From Labilithrix sp. (lineage in GTDB: Bacteria > Myxococcota_A > Polyangia > Polyangiales > Polyangiaceae), in NCBI GenBank assembly GCA_028287065.1, contig JAQBQJ010000172.1:1-38524 (forward strand): 38,524 nucleotides of DNA, given 5' to 3'. Shown in pieces: positions 17,264 through 26,382 of the stretch. Position 1 is the first letter of the stretch; each line of letters begins with the position of its first letter. A model generated the notes under the pieces. That model saw only the letters and a program-made list of their open reading frames with translations, ran no database searches and was not told the origin of the DNA. The translations under genes and the position numbers were made by a program.

Positions 17264-19200
17264 TGCGCGCCGGCGCCTGGCCCGTCCTGCTCGTGCTCGT
17301 GCTCGCGCTCGTCTCGTCGCGGACGGCGCACGCAGACACGGTCGCGCCGTCGCAGAAGGCGCCGCGGCACCGGACGTGCTGCGCATTCGCGAGCGAGCTC
17401 CCGCTGCATCTCGGCTCGGCGCACGTGCCGTTGACGTTCGGAATCGTGACCTCTGCGCGTTCCATCGGCGAGCACTCGTATTCGGGAGATGCGGCCGGCC
17501 ACGAGACGAATGGCCTCGTCTACACCCGTCACGGCGGCTTCGTCGATACGGGGCACACGCGGGAATATGCCGACGCGACGGCGCATCTCGCCGTGCGACT
17601 GCGTCCGCTCCTCGCGCACGGCGGCGTCCTCCGCCTCGGTCGACGAGACGCAGAGCTTCGCTTGCACGTCCTTCACCGCGTTCCCGAGTCGGACCGCGAA
17701 GCGACGAGCGTGCTGCTCGCGCGGCGCATCACGTTCCAGATCGGGATATGGGTCGAAATCACCCAGCATTACGGACATGCGATGATGAGGGGAGCCGAGG
17801 AACTATTTTCGGCATTCACACCGGAGGACCTCTATTCGAACTTGCTTGGCACGGCTCTCGGCGGGGCTGCCGTCACGAGCCCGCTTCCGTACGATCGTGC
17901 GATGGACGCGCTCCTCGCGGACGCGTTCGCGTCCCTCGACGCCATGCCGGCGGCGGAGACGCGACGGATCCTCACGGCGCTCGCAGGACGATGGTGGCGA
18001 TCGGGGGTGCCGTGGCCCTCGCCGGCGATTCCCATCCTGCGCTCCTTCGATATCGGTCCTCACGTCACTCCCCTCCTCGCGCCGGCGGACGTCGTGGCGC
18101 CCGCCGCGCCCACCGCGCTCGACGTCCCCGAAGTCGACGGCGCCGGAGCGCCACTCGCGGAGCTCTATCGCCTCGAGATCGTGCCCGACCTTCGTGCGCT
18201 ACCGCGCTTCGCGAGCACCGGCTCGAGGATCGTGAACGCAGACGACCTGCCCCGTCTCGTCGCCGGCGTGCGTGCGTCGATCGAGGCCGGCGACGAGGTG
18301 AGGGTCGGGCCGCACCCCGTCGACGACCCCGGAAACGGCCCGCTCGCGCATTACGTCGTCGGACTGCGGCTGCTCGATCTGAAGGCGAGCGGCGGCATCG
18401 CCGGGCAGCTCGAGGGCGCTTCGAAGGGCGTGGGCGGCGGAGCGCTCGTCGGCGTTCGGGGCGACACGCGCGGCGGAGACTTCGCGCTGGTGCGCCTCGA
18501 CGTGAATCACACCGCTGCCCGCGGGCTCAGCCCGGGCTTCTCGCTCTTCAAGTCGGATGCCCTGTTCTTCTGCCGCGATCGCGACGACGGCCGGCTGCGC
18601 GCGCCTCTGGTCTCGCTGCTCGGTCCATGCGACGGCGGCGAGTGGCTCGGGCTCGGCGGCTCCGTCGGCGAGGCCTTGCACGACGGGCGGACCGGCCGGA
18701 CCGCGCTCCGTCCGGTCTCGCTCTACGGCGTGCTCGACCTCGCAGGCAACGGACAGTCACCGAGCTACGACGGCGTGCGCCTCTTGCTGCGCGGCGGCGG
18801 CGCCGTGGAGCACGTGTGGACGCAGCTCGAAGGACCGACCACGATCCCGCGCGCGGGCGGCAACGCGCTCATCCTGCTGCGCACGCCGGATCGAACCCTC
18901 GAGGCCTACGGCGGCGCGGGATATCGGCTGGATCCGACGACGCCTCGCGACGCGGCGTTCGAATCGAACCTCTCGCTGCGCTGGTATTTCCTGCTCGGAG
19001 GCAACAGGTCGTCGGGGCTGGCGGACGGCATCGATCCGTGGGGCGTCGGCTCGCTCGGCCTCGAGGGCGGCTACTCGTTCTGGACGCGACCTCTGCACTC
19101 GTATCCCGAGCTCGGGGCGCCGTTCGTGTCCGCGGAGCACTCCGCGACGTGGCAGCTCCTCGTGACCGCGACGCTCGGCTTCGAGGGCCTCACGTTCTGA
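17263..19200 (+). CDS. DUF4056 domain protein with beta-rich C-terminus
   Basis: The 645-residue product starts at ATG 17263, sharing a base with the stop of the Omp85-like gene. It has a signal peptide (residues 1-24, ending AHA). Residues about 35-220 match my memory of DUF4056: RTCCAFASELPLHLG, NGLVYTRHGGFVDTGHTREY and a later WVEITQHYG. The conserved His residues of that domain suggest metal binding or catalysis, but no function is established. From about residue 330 it is Gly- and aromatic-rich with alternating strands and ends in Phe (GFEGLTF), which fits a C-terminal outer-membrane barrel or beta sandwich. Its last 11 bases overlap the convergent hpnG gene. Confidence 0.8.
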   Translation: MRAGAWPVLLVLVLALVSSRTAHADTVAPSQKAPRHRTCCAFASELPLHLGSAHVPLTFGIVTSARSIGEHSYSGDAAGHETNGLVYTRHGGFVDTGHTREYADATAHLAVRLRPLLAHGGVLRLGRRDAELRLHVLHRVPESDREATSVLLARRITFQIGIWVEITQHYGHAMMRGAEELFSAFTPEDLYSNLLGTALGGAAVTSPLPYDRAMDALLADAFASLDAMPAAETRRILTALAGRWWRSGVPWPSPAIPILRSFDIGPHVTPLLAPADVVAPAAPTALDVPEVDGAGAPLAELYRLEIVPDLRALPRFASTGSRIVNADDLPRLVAGVRASIEAGDEVRVGPHPVDDPGNGPLAHYVVGLRLLDLKASGGIAGQLEGASKGVGGGALVGVRGDTRGGDFALVRLDVNHTAARGLSPGFSLFKSDALFFCRDRDDGRLRAPLVSLLGPCDGGEWLGLGGSVGEALHDGRTGRTALRPVSLYGVLDLAGNGQSPSYDGVRLLLRGGGAVEHVWTQLEGPTTIPRAGGNALILLRTPDRTLEAYGGAGYRLDPTTPRDAAFESNLSLRWYFLLGGNRSSGLADGIDPWGVGSLGLEGGYSFWTRPLHSYPELGAPFVSAEHSATWQLLVTATLGFEGLTF

Positions 19201-19900
19201 CGCTCGCGAACGATCGCCAACCTTCTTCGAGACGACGCAGCCACGTCGGACCGTCCGCGAGGAGCCGGACGAGCCCGCGGGGATCGGCGAGCGCGGCGCG
19301 CACACCCCGAGCGGCAAAGCCCAGGCGCGTCAACGTTCGAGTCGCCGCGAGCGCGGACGTGATCGGAGACAGCAGATCCGGGAGCGGGTCCGACGGCGTG
19401 TCGCTCACGAGACGAGCCACGGAGAACGAGACACCACGGCGCGCGGCCTCGTGCGCGAGCGCGACCGACTCCATGTCGACGGCGATCGGCAGGCCGTCGT
19501 CGCGCCCGGCCGATCTTGGTGCCGCCGCCGCCTTCACGAGCGTCATCGACGATCTCACCTCGCACGCGATCAGACCGGGATACGCCTCCACCTTCGTGAC
19601 GCGTTCGCCGGGGTCCGCCGCGAGTCGAGCCGCGGTAATCCACGACGACAGCGCGAGCGTCGTGCTCAAGGTGCCCGCGAACCCGGACGACACGACGAGA
19701 TCGGGATGCGCCCCACGGCCGAGCCGCTCGTCGAGCGCGCGTGCGGCGCGCACGGGCCCCACGCCCGTGAGCAGCACCTCGTGCTCGAAGCCTGCCGGCG
19801 CGGCGGCGCCCGCGATCCCACGCTCGCACGCGTCACGCTCGGCGCGCGTCGCAGCACACACGAGGACCCGACGCACGCAGGTGCGAGATACGGCGCGCAC
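19190..19900 (-). CDS. hpnG: HpnG, adenosylhopane nucleosidase
   Basis: The 236-residue protein belongs to the purine nucleoside phosphorylase/nucleosidase superfamily. It has VLVCAATRAER at the start, the motif TGVGPVRAA, SSGFAGTL, and VDMESVALAHEA with the catalytic-region Met-Glu-Ser. In hopanoid synthesis HpnG releases adenine from adenosylhopane to give ribosylhopane. The start is GTG 19900, whose first base is also the last base of the shc stop (TAGTG), so it is translationally coupled to shc and is the last gene of the operon. The C-terminal end overlaps the convergent DUF4056 gene by 11 bases. The N-terminus is not certain because no ATG is available nearby. Confidence 0.9.
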   Translation of the reverse strand: MRAVSRTCVRRVLVCAATRAERDACERGIAGAAAPAGFEHEVLLTGVGPVRAARALDERLGRGAHPDLVVSSGFAGTLSTTLALSSWITAARLAADPGERVTKVEAYPGLIACEVRSSMTLVKAAAAPRSAGRDDGLPIAVDMESVALAHEAARRGVSFSVARLVSDTPSDPLPDLLSPITSALAATRTLTRLGFAARGVRAALADPRGLVRLLADGPTWLRRLEEGWRSFASVRT

Positions 19901-21918
19901 TATCGCTGCGCCGCCGCGCTGTAGCGCCCGAGCGCCATCAGCGGGAAGTAGTGCCGGTACAGGTTGTACCGAAGGTAGAAGTGGTTCGGGAATCCCGTGC
20001 CCGTGAACTCCTCCTCGTTCCATGAGCCCGCCGCGTTCTGCGTCGCCACGAGCCACGCGATGCCGCGCTCGATCGCCGGGTCCTGCGCCGGCACGTACGC
20101 GAGCAGGCCCATGAGCGCCCACGCCGTCTGCGACGCCGTCGAGCGGCCTTTCCCCATCAACGCGCGATTGCCGTACGACTCGAGGCACTCGCCCCATCCG
20201 CCGTCGGCGTTCTGGACCGAACGCAGCCACGCGACGGCGCGTGCAGTCATCGGGTCGCCTCCGCCGATGCGCTGCCGCGAGAGCGCGCAGAGCACGTTCG
20301 ATGTACCGTACACGTAGTTCACGCCCCAGCGCCCGAACCACGAGCCTTCGGGCTCCTGGGTCGCTCGCAGATAAGCGATGCCGCGCGCGCACACGTCGCG
20401 ATAGCGCTCGTCGTCGAGGAGGCCGAGCGCCTCGAGGACGCGGCCCGCGATGTCCGGGGTGCTCGGATCCGACAGCGACGCCATGTCGGAGAACGGAAGG
20501 TCGTTCAGGAAGATCTTGTCGTTGTTCTTGTCGAACGCCGCCCAACCGCCGTCGTCGTTCTGCATGCTTACCATCCACTCGACGGCGCGCCGCACCTCCT
20601 CGGTCGAGCCGGACGCCGGGTCGTGCTTCAGGAAGCCCGTGACGATCGCGGCCGTGTCGTCGACGTCCGGATACCAGGTATTGCAGTATTCGAATGACCA
20701 GCCGCCGGGCCGCCCCTCCGGATTCGATACTTTCCAGTCGCCGCGATCGCACAGGACCTGCAGCTTCGTGATCCATGCGCGCGCGATCGCGAGCCTCTCG
20801 TCGACGAACCCCGCGTCGATCAGCCCGACCATCATGAGGATCGTGTCCCAGACCGGCGACTGGCACGGCTCGACGCGGAAGCCCTGCTCGTCGTCGACGG
20901 TGAAGCGCTCGATCGCTTCGAGCGCGAGCGCGAGCCGCCTGTCGTCGGGCTTCCGGCCGTTCGCGTGGAGCGCGAGCACGCCGTTGACCATCGGCGGGAA
21001 GATCCCCGCCCAGTCGCCACCCTCTTCCTGCCGCTCGAGGATCCACTCCTCGCACCGGCGAACGGCGCGTTCTCGCAGCGCCGCGAGCGGCGTCCGTCCG
21101 AGCTGCTCGCGGAGCGCCTCGTAGCCGCGCAGCAGCGGATCCGTGGCCGTGAAGAACGCCTTCCAGCTCGCGCCCGTCGCCCGCAGCACGGACATGAGCG
21201 GCTCGGAGTACGGGATCCGCTTTTTCTCGGGATCGAGCCACAGGTGATCGAGCCAGTCGTTTTCGAGCGAGCGGCCGTTCGGCAGCGCGTACAGCGGCTT
21301 CAGATGGAACAGCACGAGCAGCGGCACCATCGTGCCGCGCGCCCAGCTCGAGAGCGCATAGATGTTTGCCGGGCTCGACGGCGGACAGAGGATCAGCTCG
21401 GGCAGCATCGTGGGCACGGCCTCCCACGGGAAGAGCCCGAATATCGCGAGATTGATGCGCGTGAACACGCGCATCTTCTCGAGGCCGCCGTGCACGAGCA
21501 CGAAGCGCTCCGCGTCCTTCATCCGCGGGTCGTCGACGCTGACGCCGAGGATCCGCAGCGCGAGATACGTCTCGGCGGTCGAGGACACGTCGCCGGCGAG
21601 GTTCGTCGCGAGCCCCCAGCTCCCGTCCGCCTTCTGCTGGCCGAAGAAGTAGCGGACGAGGCCGTCGCGCCTCGTCCGTAGCTCGAGGCCGAGCGCTTGC
21701 CGCATGAACACGTACTCCGCGGTCACCGTCGTGTTCGACTCGAGCTCCGCGCACCAGTGTCCGTCGGCCTTCCGGATGCGATACGCGAAGTCGCGCGCGC
21801 GGAGCGCTGCGGCGCGCGCCCTGTCCTCGAGCGCCTCGTCGGGCGCTGCCGGAGGAGGCGCGTGCCGGTCGCGATGGAGGATCGTCGGCGGTACCGGCGG
21901 GACGGACTCGAGGAGCAT
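19900..21918 (-). CDS. shc: Squalene-hopene cyclase
   Basis: The 672-residue protein cyclises squalene to hopene/hopanol, and is a monotopic membrane enzyme. The catalytic DxDD motif reads PDVDDTAA (20651-20672). Several QW repeats are visible: QKADGSWGL, QNDDGGWAAFD, QEPEGSWFGRWG, QNADGGWGECLESYG and QNAAGSWNEEEFTGTGFP. Length fits the family. ATG 21918 is chosen because it lies 17 bases after the hpnH stop; the frame stays open further upstream only inside hpnH. The next gene, hpnG, starts on the final base of its stop. Squalene synthesis genes are not in the window. Confidence 0.97.
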   Translation of the reverse strand: MLLESVPPVPPTILHRDRHAPPPAAPDEALEDRARAAALRARDFAYRIRKADGHWCAELESNTTVTAEYVFMRQALGLELRTRRDGLVRYFFGQQKADGSWGLATNLAGDVSSTAETYLALRILGVSVDDPRMKDAERFVLVHGGLEKMRVFTRINLAIFGLFPWEAVPTMLPELILCPPSSPANIYALSSWARGTMVPLLVLFHLKPLYALPNGRSLENDWLDHLWLDPEKKRIPYSEPLMSVLRATGASWKAFFTATDPLLRGYEALREQLGRTPLAALRERAVRRCEEWILERQEEGGDWAGIFPPMVNGVLALHANGRKPDDRRLALALEAIERFTVDDEQGFRVEPCQSPVWDTILMMVGLIDAGFVDERLAIARAWITKLQVLCDRGDWKVSNPEGRPGGWSFEYCNTWYPDVDDTAAIVTGFLKHDPASGSTEEVRRAVEWMVSMQNDDGGWAAFDKNNDKIFLNDLPFSDMASLSDPSTPDIAGRVLEALGLLDDERYRDVCARGIAYLRATQEPEGSWFGRWGVNYVYGTSNVLCALSRQRIGGGDPMTARAVAWLRSVQNADGGWGECLESYGNRALMGKGRSTASQTAWALMGLLAYVPAQDPAIERGIAWLVATQNAAGSWNEEEFTGTGFPNHFYLRYNLYRHYFPLMALGRYSAAAQR

Positions 21919-21935
21919 CGCGGCCACGGCGGCAC

Positions 21936-22949
21936 CTACCGAACCGCCGAGACGATGGACCGGACGATGTTCCGCGCGCTCGACATGCTGTCGTTCACGG
22001 CGCTCGGCTCGTAACCGCAGTGCACCATGCAATCGCGGCATTTCCGGTTGCCGCTGGCGACGCCGTACTTCGACCAGTCGGTGGTCTCGATGAGCTCCTT
22101 GAACGTCTTCGCATAGCCGCCTTCGCCGAGCAGGTAACACGGACGTTGCCAGCCGAAGATCGTGTAATTTGGATTACCCCATGGCGTGCACTCGTAATCG
22201 CGGGTGCCTCTCAGGAAATCGAGATAGAACGGCGAGTGGTTGAATACCCACTTCCTTCGTCTGGCAGGCTCCAGGACCTTCTCGAAGAGCGCCTTCGTCT
22301 GCCGCCGCTTCAGGAATTTGTCCTGCACCGGCGCCTTTTCGTAGCTGTAGCCGGGCGAGATCATCATCCCGTGCACCCCGAGCTGCGTCATGTCGTCGAA
22401 GAACCGGTGCAGGTCCTCGGCCGGGTGGCCGTCGAACACGGTCGTGTTGGTGGTGACGCGGAACCCGCGACGCAGCGCCTCCTCGATCGACGCGACCGCC
22501 GCGTCGTACGTCCCCGCGCGGCTCACGCATGCGTCGTGGTGCTTCTCGATCCCGTCGAGATGGATGCTGAGCGTGAGGTACTCGCTGGGCGCGAACAGAT
22601 CGAGCTTGCGGCGGAGGAGCAGCGCGTTCGTGCAGAGGTAGACGAACTTCTTCCGCACCACGAGGCCGTCGACGATCTCCTCGATCTGCGGATGGATCAG
22701 CGGCTCGCCGCCGGCGACCGTGACGACGGGCGCGCCGCACTCGAGGGCCGCATCGAAGCACTGCTCCGGAGTCAGCGTTCGCCTCAACACCTCTTCTGGA
22801 TATTGAATTTTGCCACAACCGATACATTCCAAATTGCAACGAAAGAGCGGCTCCAGCATGGTGACCAGCGGATACCGTTTCGTGCGAAGCAGCTTGTGCT
22901 TGAGGATGTAGCGACCGACCGCGATCGCCTGTTTCATCGGGATCGCCAT
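21936..22949 (-). CDS. hpnH: HpnH, radical SAM adenosylhopane synthase
   Basis: The 337-residue protein adds the 5'-deoxyadenosyl group to diploptene, the first step of hopanoid side-chain extension. The radical SAM cluster motif is CNLECIGC (CxxxCxxC), followed by [10 protein letters not shown] (SAM binding) and LSIHLDG. The tail carries further cysteines ([18 protein letters not shown]), as in known HpnH proteins, and TPWGNPNYT. Length matches the family. It starts three bases after the hpnA stop and ends 17 bases before shc. Confidence 0.97.
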   Translation of the reverse strand: MAIPMKQAIAVGRYILKHKLLRTKRYPLVTMLEPLFRCNLECIGCGKIQYPEEVLRRTLTPEQCFDAALECGAPVVTVAGGEPLIHPQIEEIVDGLVVRKKFVYLCTNALLLRRKLDLFAPSEYLTLSIHLDGIEKHHDACVSRAGTYDAAVASIEEALRRGFRVTTNTTVFDGHPAEDLHRFFDDMTQLGVHGMMISPGYSYEKAPVQDKFLKRRQTKALFEKVLEPARRRKWVFNHSPFYLDFLRGTRDYECTPWGNPNYTIFGWQRPCYLLGEGGYAKTFKELIETTDWSKYGVASGNRKCRDCMVHCGYEPSAVNDSMSSARNIVRSIVSAVR

Positions 22950-22952
22950 TCG

Positions 22953-23966
22953 TCATCCTCCGCTTTCATCGAGGTAGCCGTTCGCGGAGAACCAGCCGAG
23001 CGCCGCTTCGAATGCTTGCTCGACGGGTGTCTGCGGCAAGCCGAGCTCTTGAACGGCTTTGGCTGCACTGAAGAACATGTTGAATTTGGCCATTCGCACG
23101 GCATCGAGCGGAATTCCCGGCGGCTTGCGAGTGATGCAATCTGCAATCAGCGTGCTCGCAAGCCCCGCTGCATACGCCACGCCGTACGGGATACGGAGCG
23201 TGGGTGCGGCCTTTCCGGTCAGCGCCCCGACGACGCGCAGGATCTCGGCGAGGCTCATGTTGCGATTGCCGAGGATGTATCGCTCGCCGATGCGCCCTCG
23301 CTCGGCGGCGAGCACGTGCCCGATCGCGACATCGCGGACGTGAACGACGTTCAGACCGGTGTCGACGTACGCAGGCATGCGGCCGCGGACGAAATCGACG
23401 AGGATCTTGCCGGTCGGCGTCGGCTTGCGATCCCACGGACCGATCGGCGCGCTCGGGTTGACGATGACCAGCGGCAGCCCGCGTGCGACGTAGCCGAGGG
23501 CGGTCGTCTCGGCCTCGAGCTTGGAGCGCTTGTAGTGCCCGCAGAACTGGCCCTCTGCGATCGCGCTCTGCTCATCGCGAGCGACGTCGCGTCCCGCGTC
23601 CCCGCCGAGCCCGATCGTGCCGACCGTCGAGGTGTAGACCACGCGTTCCACGCCGTGCTCGAGGCAGGCGTCCATGACGTTCGCCGTTCCTCCGACGTTG
23701 CTCTCGTAGACGGTGGATGGCCGTGGCGACCAGAAGCTGTACTCGGCGGCAACGTGGTAGACCTCGTCGCAGGCGGCGACGGCCGCAGAGACGGCGGCAG
23801 CGTCACGCAGGTCTCCGAGCCGGATCTCGGCATCGATGCCGTCGACGTTGCGACGGTCGGAGGATTCGCGGAGCAGGAGCCGCACTTCGCGCCCCCGGTC
23901 GAGCAGCACGCGCGCCACGCTCGCGCCGACGAAACCCGACGCCCCTGTGACCAGCGCTCGTTTCAA
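22953..23966 (-). CDS. hpnA: HpnA, hopanoid-associated NAD-dependent sugar epimerase/SDR
   Basis: The 337-residue protein is an extended SDR with TGASGFVGASV (NAD(P) binding), VYTSTVGTIG (Ser region) and HYKRSKLEAE (Tyr and Lys). Its layout, including VNPSAPIGPWDRKPTPTG and VHVRDVAIGH, is the pattern of HpnA/HopA-type proteins, found in hopanoid clusters. Its exact step is not settled in the literature I know. It is the first gene of the operon hpnA-hpnH-shc-hpnG. The upstream gap to the next same-strand gene (24060) is 93 bases and would hold the promoter; I see no strong consensus there. Confidence 0.93.
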   Translation of the reverse strand: MKRALVTGASGFVGASVARVLLDRGREVRLLLRESSDRRNVDGIDAEIRLGDLRDAAAVSAAVAACDEVYHVAAEYSFWSPRPSTVYESNVGGTANVMDACLEHGVERVVYTSTVGTIGLGGDAGRDVARDEQSAIAEGQFCGHYKRSKLEAETTALGYVARGLPLVIVNPSAPIGPWDRKPTPTGKILVDFVRGRMPAYVDTGLNVVHVRDVAIGHVLAAERGRIGERYILGNRNMSLAEILRVVGALTGKAAPTLRIPYGVAYAAGLASTLIADCITRKPPGIPLDAVRMAKFNMFFSAAKAVQELGLPQTPVEQAFEAALGWFSANGYLDESGG

Positions 23967-24059
23967 ATCCGACCTCCCCGTCCGAGGTCGCGGAGTGCAT
24001 GCGACGGGCCGGGCGGATGAGCGTCACCGCCTCCGCATCGCGTGCGGCCGTGATGAAGG

Positions 24060-24455
24060 TCAGAACGCCGAGACGGTGAACAGCCCGCGGCCGATCGACA
24101 TCACGCCGCCCACGATGCACAGCAGCGCGAACGCGACGCCGGCGAGCTGCAACTGCAAGGTCGGCGTCTCGCGCCTCCGATTCACCGACATCGCGACCTG
24201 CGCGGCAACCGCCGCGAGGATCATCATCACCATGTGACCGATGAGCGCCGGGTAGTACCGACCCATCAGCACCATCGCGATGCCGAGGACGACCTGGAGG
24301 TGCAGCGTCCCGGCGAAGCTCGCGCCGAGGATGCGGTGGATCTTGCCGTACGGCTTCTTCTGCGCGAGCCCCACGCCGAGCACGACGACGTTCAGCACCC
24401 CGAGGACCAGGACGAGGAATCGCAGGCCGGAGTGCGCGTGGAAGAGTCCGTTCAT
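24060..24455 (-). CDS. Small four-helix membrane protein
   Basis: The 131-residue protein starts HAHSGLRFLVLVLGV and has four hydrophobic helices separated by short loops. His residues near helix starts (HAHSGLR, KIHRILG, TLHLQVVLG, LIGHMVM) look like heme or quinone ligands. It resembles small cytochrome-b-like proteins I recall from Bacteroidota, but I cannot assign a function. It is 52 bases downstream of the universal stress protein gene and 93 bases upstream of hpnA, all on the minus strand. Confidence 0.78.
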   Translation of the reverse strand: MNGLFHAHSGLRFLVLVLGVLNVVVLGVGLAQKKPYGKIHRILGASFAGTLHLQVVLGIAMVLMGRYYPALIGHMVMMILAAVAAQVAMSVNRRRETPTLQLQLAGVAFALLCIVGGVMSIGRGLFTVSAF

Positions 24456-24507
24456 GAACAGGCTGGTACCACGCGTGGGGCTCAGGCGGGGTCCTATAGC
24501 GGCGGCG

Positions 24508-25401
24508 TCAGCGCACGACGAGCACGGACGTCTCCGACGTGCGGATCACCTTCTCCGCGGTGCTGCCGAGCACGAGCCGCGACAGGCCGCTGCGGCCGCG
24601 GCTTCCCATGACGATCATCTCCGCGTTCATGGCCCGCGCACGCGTGACGATCATTTCGGCGGGATCGCCTTCGACCTGTTCGGTGCGCGCGAAGCCGTAC
24701 TGCTTCGCGAGCCCGTCGAGCGTCGCCCGCCCGAGCGCCTCGAGCTGCGCGATGGTCTCCTTCGACGGCGGGATCCACGAGCTGCCGAGCGCGGCCGACA
24801 CCGACCCGAGCGCAGTGCCCGTCGCGCTGGGGAGCTGCATGACGTGCAGGAGGGTCCCATCGACGCCCGCCTTCGCGATCAACGTTCCCCCGAAGCGCAC
24901 CGCCGGGAGCGAGGCCTCCGTGAAGTCCGTCGCGACGACGATCTTCCCCGTCGGAATGCCAGGCCGCGCAACGAGCACGGACGTGTGCACGTACCGAACG
25001 ACGCGCTCTGCGACGTGACCGAGGATGCGCTCCGCGGCATGTCGCGGCTTCGCGCCGATCACGACGAGCGACGCGCGCTCGGCCTCGGCGATGCGGACGA
25101 TCTCGTCCTCGGGCGTTCCTATCTCGATGATCGCGCGGTACTCGTCCGGGGATGCGCCGAGCACGCGCTGCACTTGCTCGGTCACGAGATCCGCGGCCTT
25201 CTTCTCGACGTCGCTTGCGAGGGCGACGTCGTTCTCGTCGCGTGTCGGCACGAGCGGATGATGCCGGAGCACGTCCGGTATCACGTGGCACACGACCCAG
25301 GCTGCGCCGATGGCGTCGGCATGCGCGCGCCCCCGAACGAGTGCAGGCTCGGCGTCGGCCGTGAGGTCGGTGGCGATGAGGACGATCGAGGCGGTGGTCA
25401 T
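24508..25401 (-). CDS. Universal stress protein, two UspA domains in tandem
   Basis: The 297-residue protein has two UspA domains: about residues 4-147 and 151-297. The second has the full ATP-binding pattern GSRGRSGLSRLVLGSTAEKV. The first reads GAKPRHAAERILGHVAERV, missing part of the consensus, so only one site may bind nucleotide. Tandem UspA proteins commonly respond to stress or growth arrest. ATG 25401 is preferred over an upstream in-frame ATG (25437) because the domain starts directly after it. Confidence 0.94.
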   Translation of the reverse strand: MTTASIVLIATDLTADAEPALVRGRAHADAIGAAWVVCHVIPDVLRHHPLVPTRDENDVALASDVEKKAADLVTEQVQRVLGASPDEYRAIIEIGTPEDEIVRIAEAERASLVVIGAKPRHAAERILGHVAERVVRYVHTSVLVARPGIPTGKIVVATDFTEASLPAVRFGGTLIAKAGVDGTLLHVMQLPSATGTALGSVSAALGSSWIPPSKETIAQLEALGRATLDGLAKQYGFARTEQVEGDPAEMIVTRARAMNAEMIVMGSRGRSGLSRLVLGSTAEKVIRTSETSVLVVR

Positions 25402-25441
25402 CACGCCGCGATGATGGTCCAGACCGCGCACCGGCACAATC

Positions 25442-25457
25442 GGCCGCGAGTGCGGCC
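25442..25457 (-). terminator. Short hairpin downstream of the Pro/Thr-linker lipoprotein
   Basis: Arms ggccgc and gcggcc with a four-base loop lie between the stop at 25471 and the next gene on the minus strand. The stem is only six pairs and has no T-run, so this is a weak call. Confidence 0.25.
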
Positions 25458-25470
25458 CAAAGCGCCTAGG

Positions 25471-25959
25471 TCACTGCTGGGGGTTGTATCCGCACTGCTG
25501 TGCGCATGCGTCGAGCGCGCTTCCGCAGGCCTGCTCGTTCGCTCCGCAGCTCTGGGTCCAGCAGGTGTCGTCGCACTGCTGATCCTGACAGTTCGCCGAG
25601 CACGACCAGTACTGAGCTGCGACTCCGGTCGCCGCGCACTGATCCATGCACTGCTCCGGGTTGCCGCCCGGGGTCGGGGTCGGGGTCGGCGTCGGGTTCG
25701 GCGTCGGGTTCGGGGTCGGGTTCGGCGTCGGATCGGGCGTGGGCGCCGGCGTCTGCGTGTCGCCGTCCGTGCTCTTGTTGCTCGTCTTCTTCGGCGGCAG
25801 CTTCGAGGTCTGCGCGCTGTCGCTCCCATCGGTGCCGTCGCCTTGGTCGTCCGACGAAGTTGGGATCGTGGGCGCGGCGCAGCCGACGAGCGACGCGACG
25901 CTGCCGAGGGTCGAGAGGGCGAGGAGCGTGAGGGCGGCGAGCTGAGTGGGGGTCTTCAT
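25471..25959 (-). CDS. Lipoprotein with Pro/Thr linker and cysteine-rich C-terminus
   Basis: The 162-residue protein starts at ATG 25959 with a lipoprotein signal (Cys27 in SLVGC). A charged low-complexity stretch is followed by a Pro-Thr-rich linker (71-97, repeating PTPN/PTPT) and a tail with ten cysteines in about 55 residues, several in CxxxC spacing (104/108, 120/124, 129/133, 152/156), which suggests a small disulfide-bonded helical module. I do not recognise a family. An upstream in-frame ATG at 26061 would destroy the signal peptide. It is likely anchored to a membrane with the cysteine module projecting outward. Confidence 0.78.
   Translation of the reverse strand: MKTPTQLAALTLLALSTLGSVASLVGCAAPTIPTSSDDQGDGTDGSDSAQTSKLPPKKTSNKSTDGDTQTPAPTPDPTPNPTPNPTPNPTPTPTPTPGGNPEQCMDQCAATGVAAQYWSCSANCQDQQCDDTCWTQSCGANEQACGSALDACAQQCGYNPQQ
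25669..25749. repeat. Short tandem repeats encoding the Pro-Thr linker
   Basis: Imperfect 6- and 12-base units (ggtcgg, ggttcg variants) encode the PTPN/PTPT linker of the lipoprotein at 25471-25959. Such runs are prone to length change. Confidence 0.75.
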
Positions 25960-26382
25960 CGGGCTACAGGTCCTTTTCGGCTGCGCGTCCGTTTGCAGCG
26001 TGGGATCCCTACGTGCACCCACCGGACCAACTGTTCCGGGATAGTGATCACCCCCCCGCATTTCGAAAAACGCCGAAAAAAGCGTGCTCGCACCTAGATC
26101 GCCGGGTACCGAGTCGTGGGGAGCGTCTAGCTCACGCGGCGCCGCCGGCGGAGACGCGCATCCGCTCCAAAGGCAACGGGAATCAGCGACACCACGAGTG
26201 GCGTGAGGTCCAGCTCGCCTGCCGCGCTCAGCCCGCGACCCATCGAACGAAGCGGCAGGCCTCGAGAGCGCTCGAGCTTGGGCCCGACCAGGCGGATTTC
26301 ACGACGCTGCGCAGCCGTTGGGTGTCTGATGACCATGGACGCTGAATCGACGGCATCCATCACGCGAACAGGACGGTAAGCC
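25960..26382. other. Divergent intergenic region, 423 bases
   Basis: It lies between the lipoprotein at 25471-25959 (minus) and the 45-codon gene (plus). The stretch 26040-26090, with C7, a TGATCA palindrome and A-runs, is the least G+C-rich and the best candidate for the minus-strand promoter. I see no gene with credible third-position bias in 26100-26380. Confidence 0.5.

Noticed and set aside
26127-26361. Possible minus-strand small gene ending with a hydrophobic stretch and Arg-rich tail
   Set aside because: Third-position G/C bias is weak over its first half, and no ribosome-binding site or family is recognised. It remains possible but unsupported.
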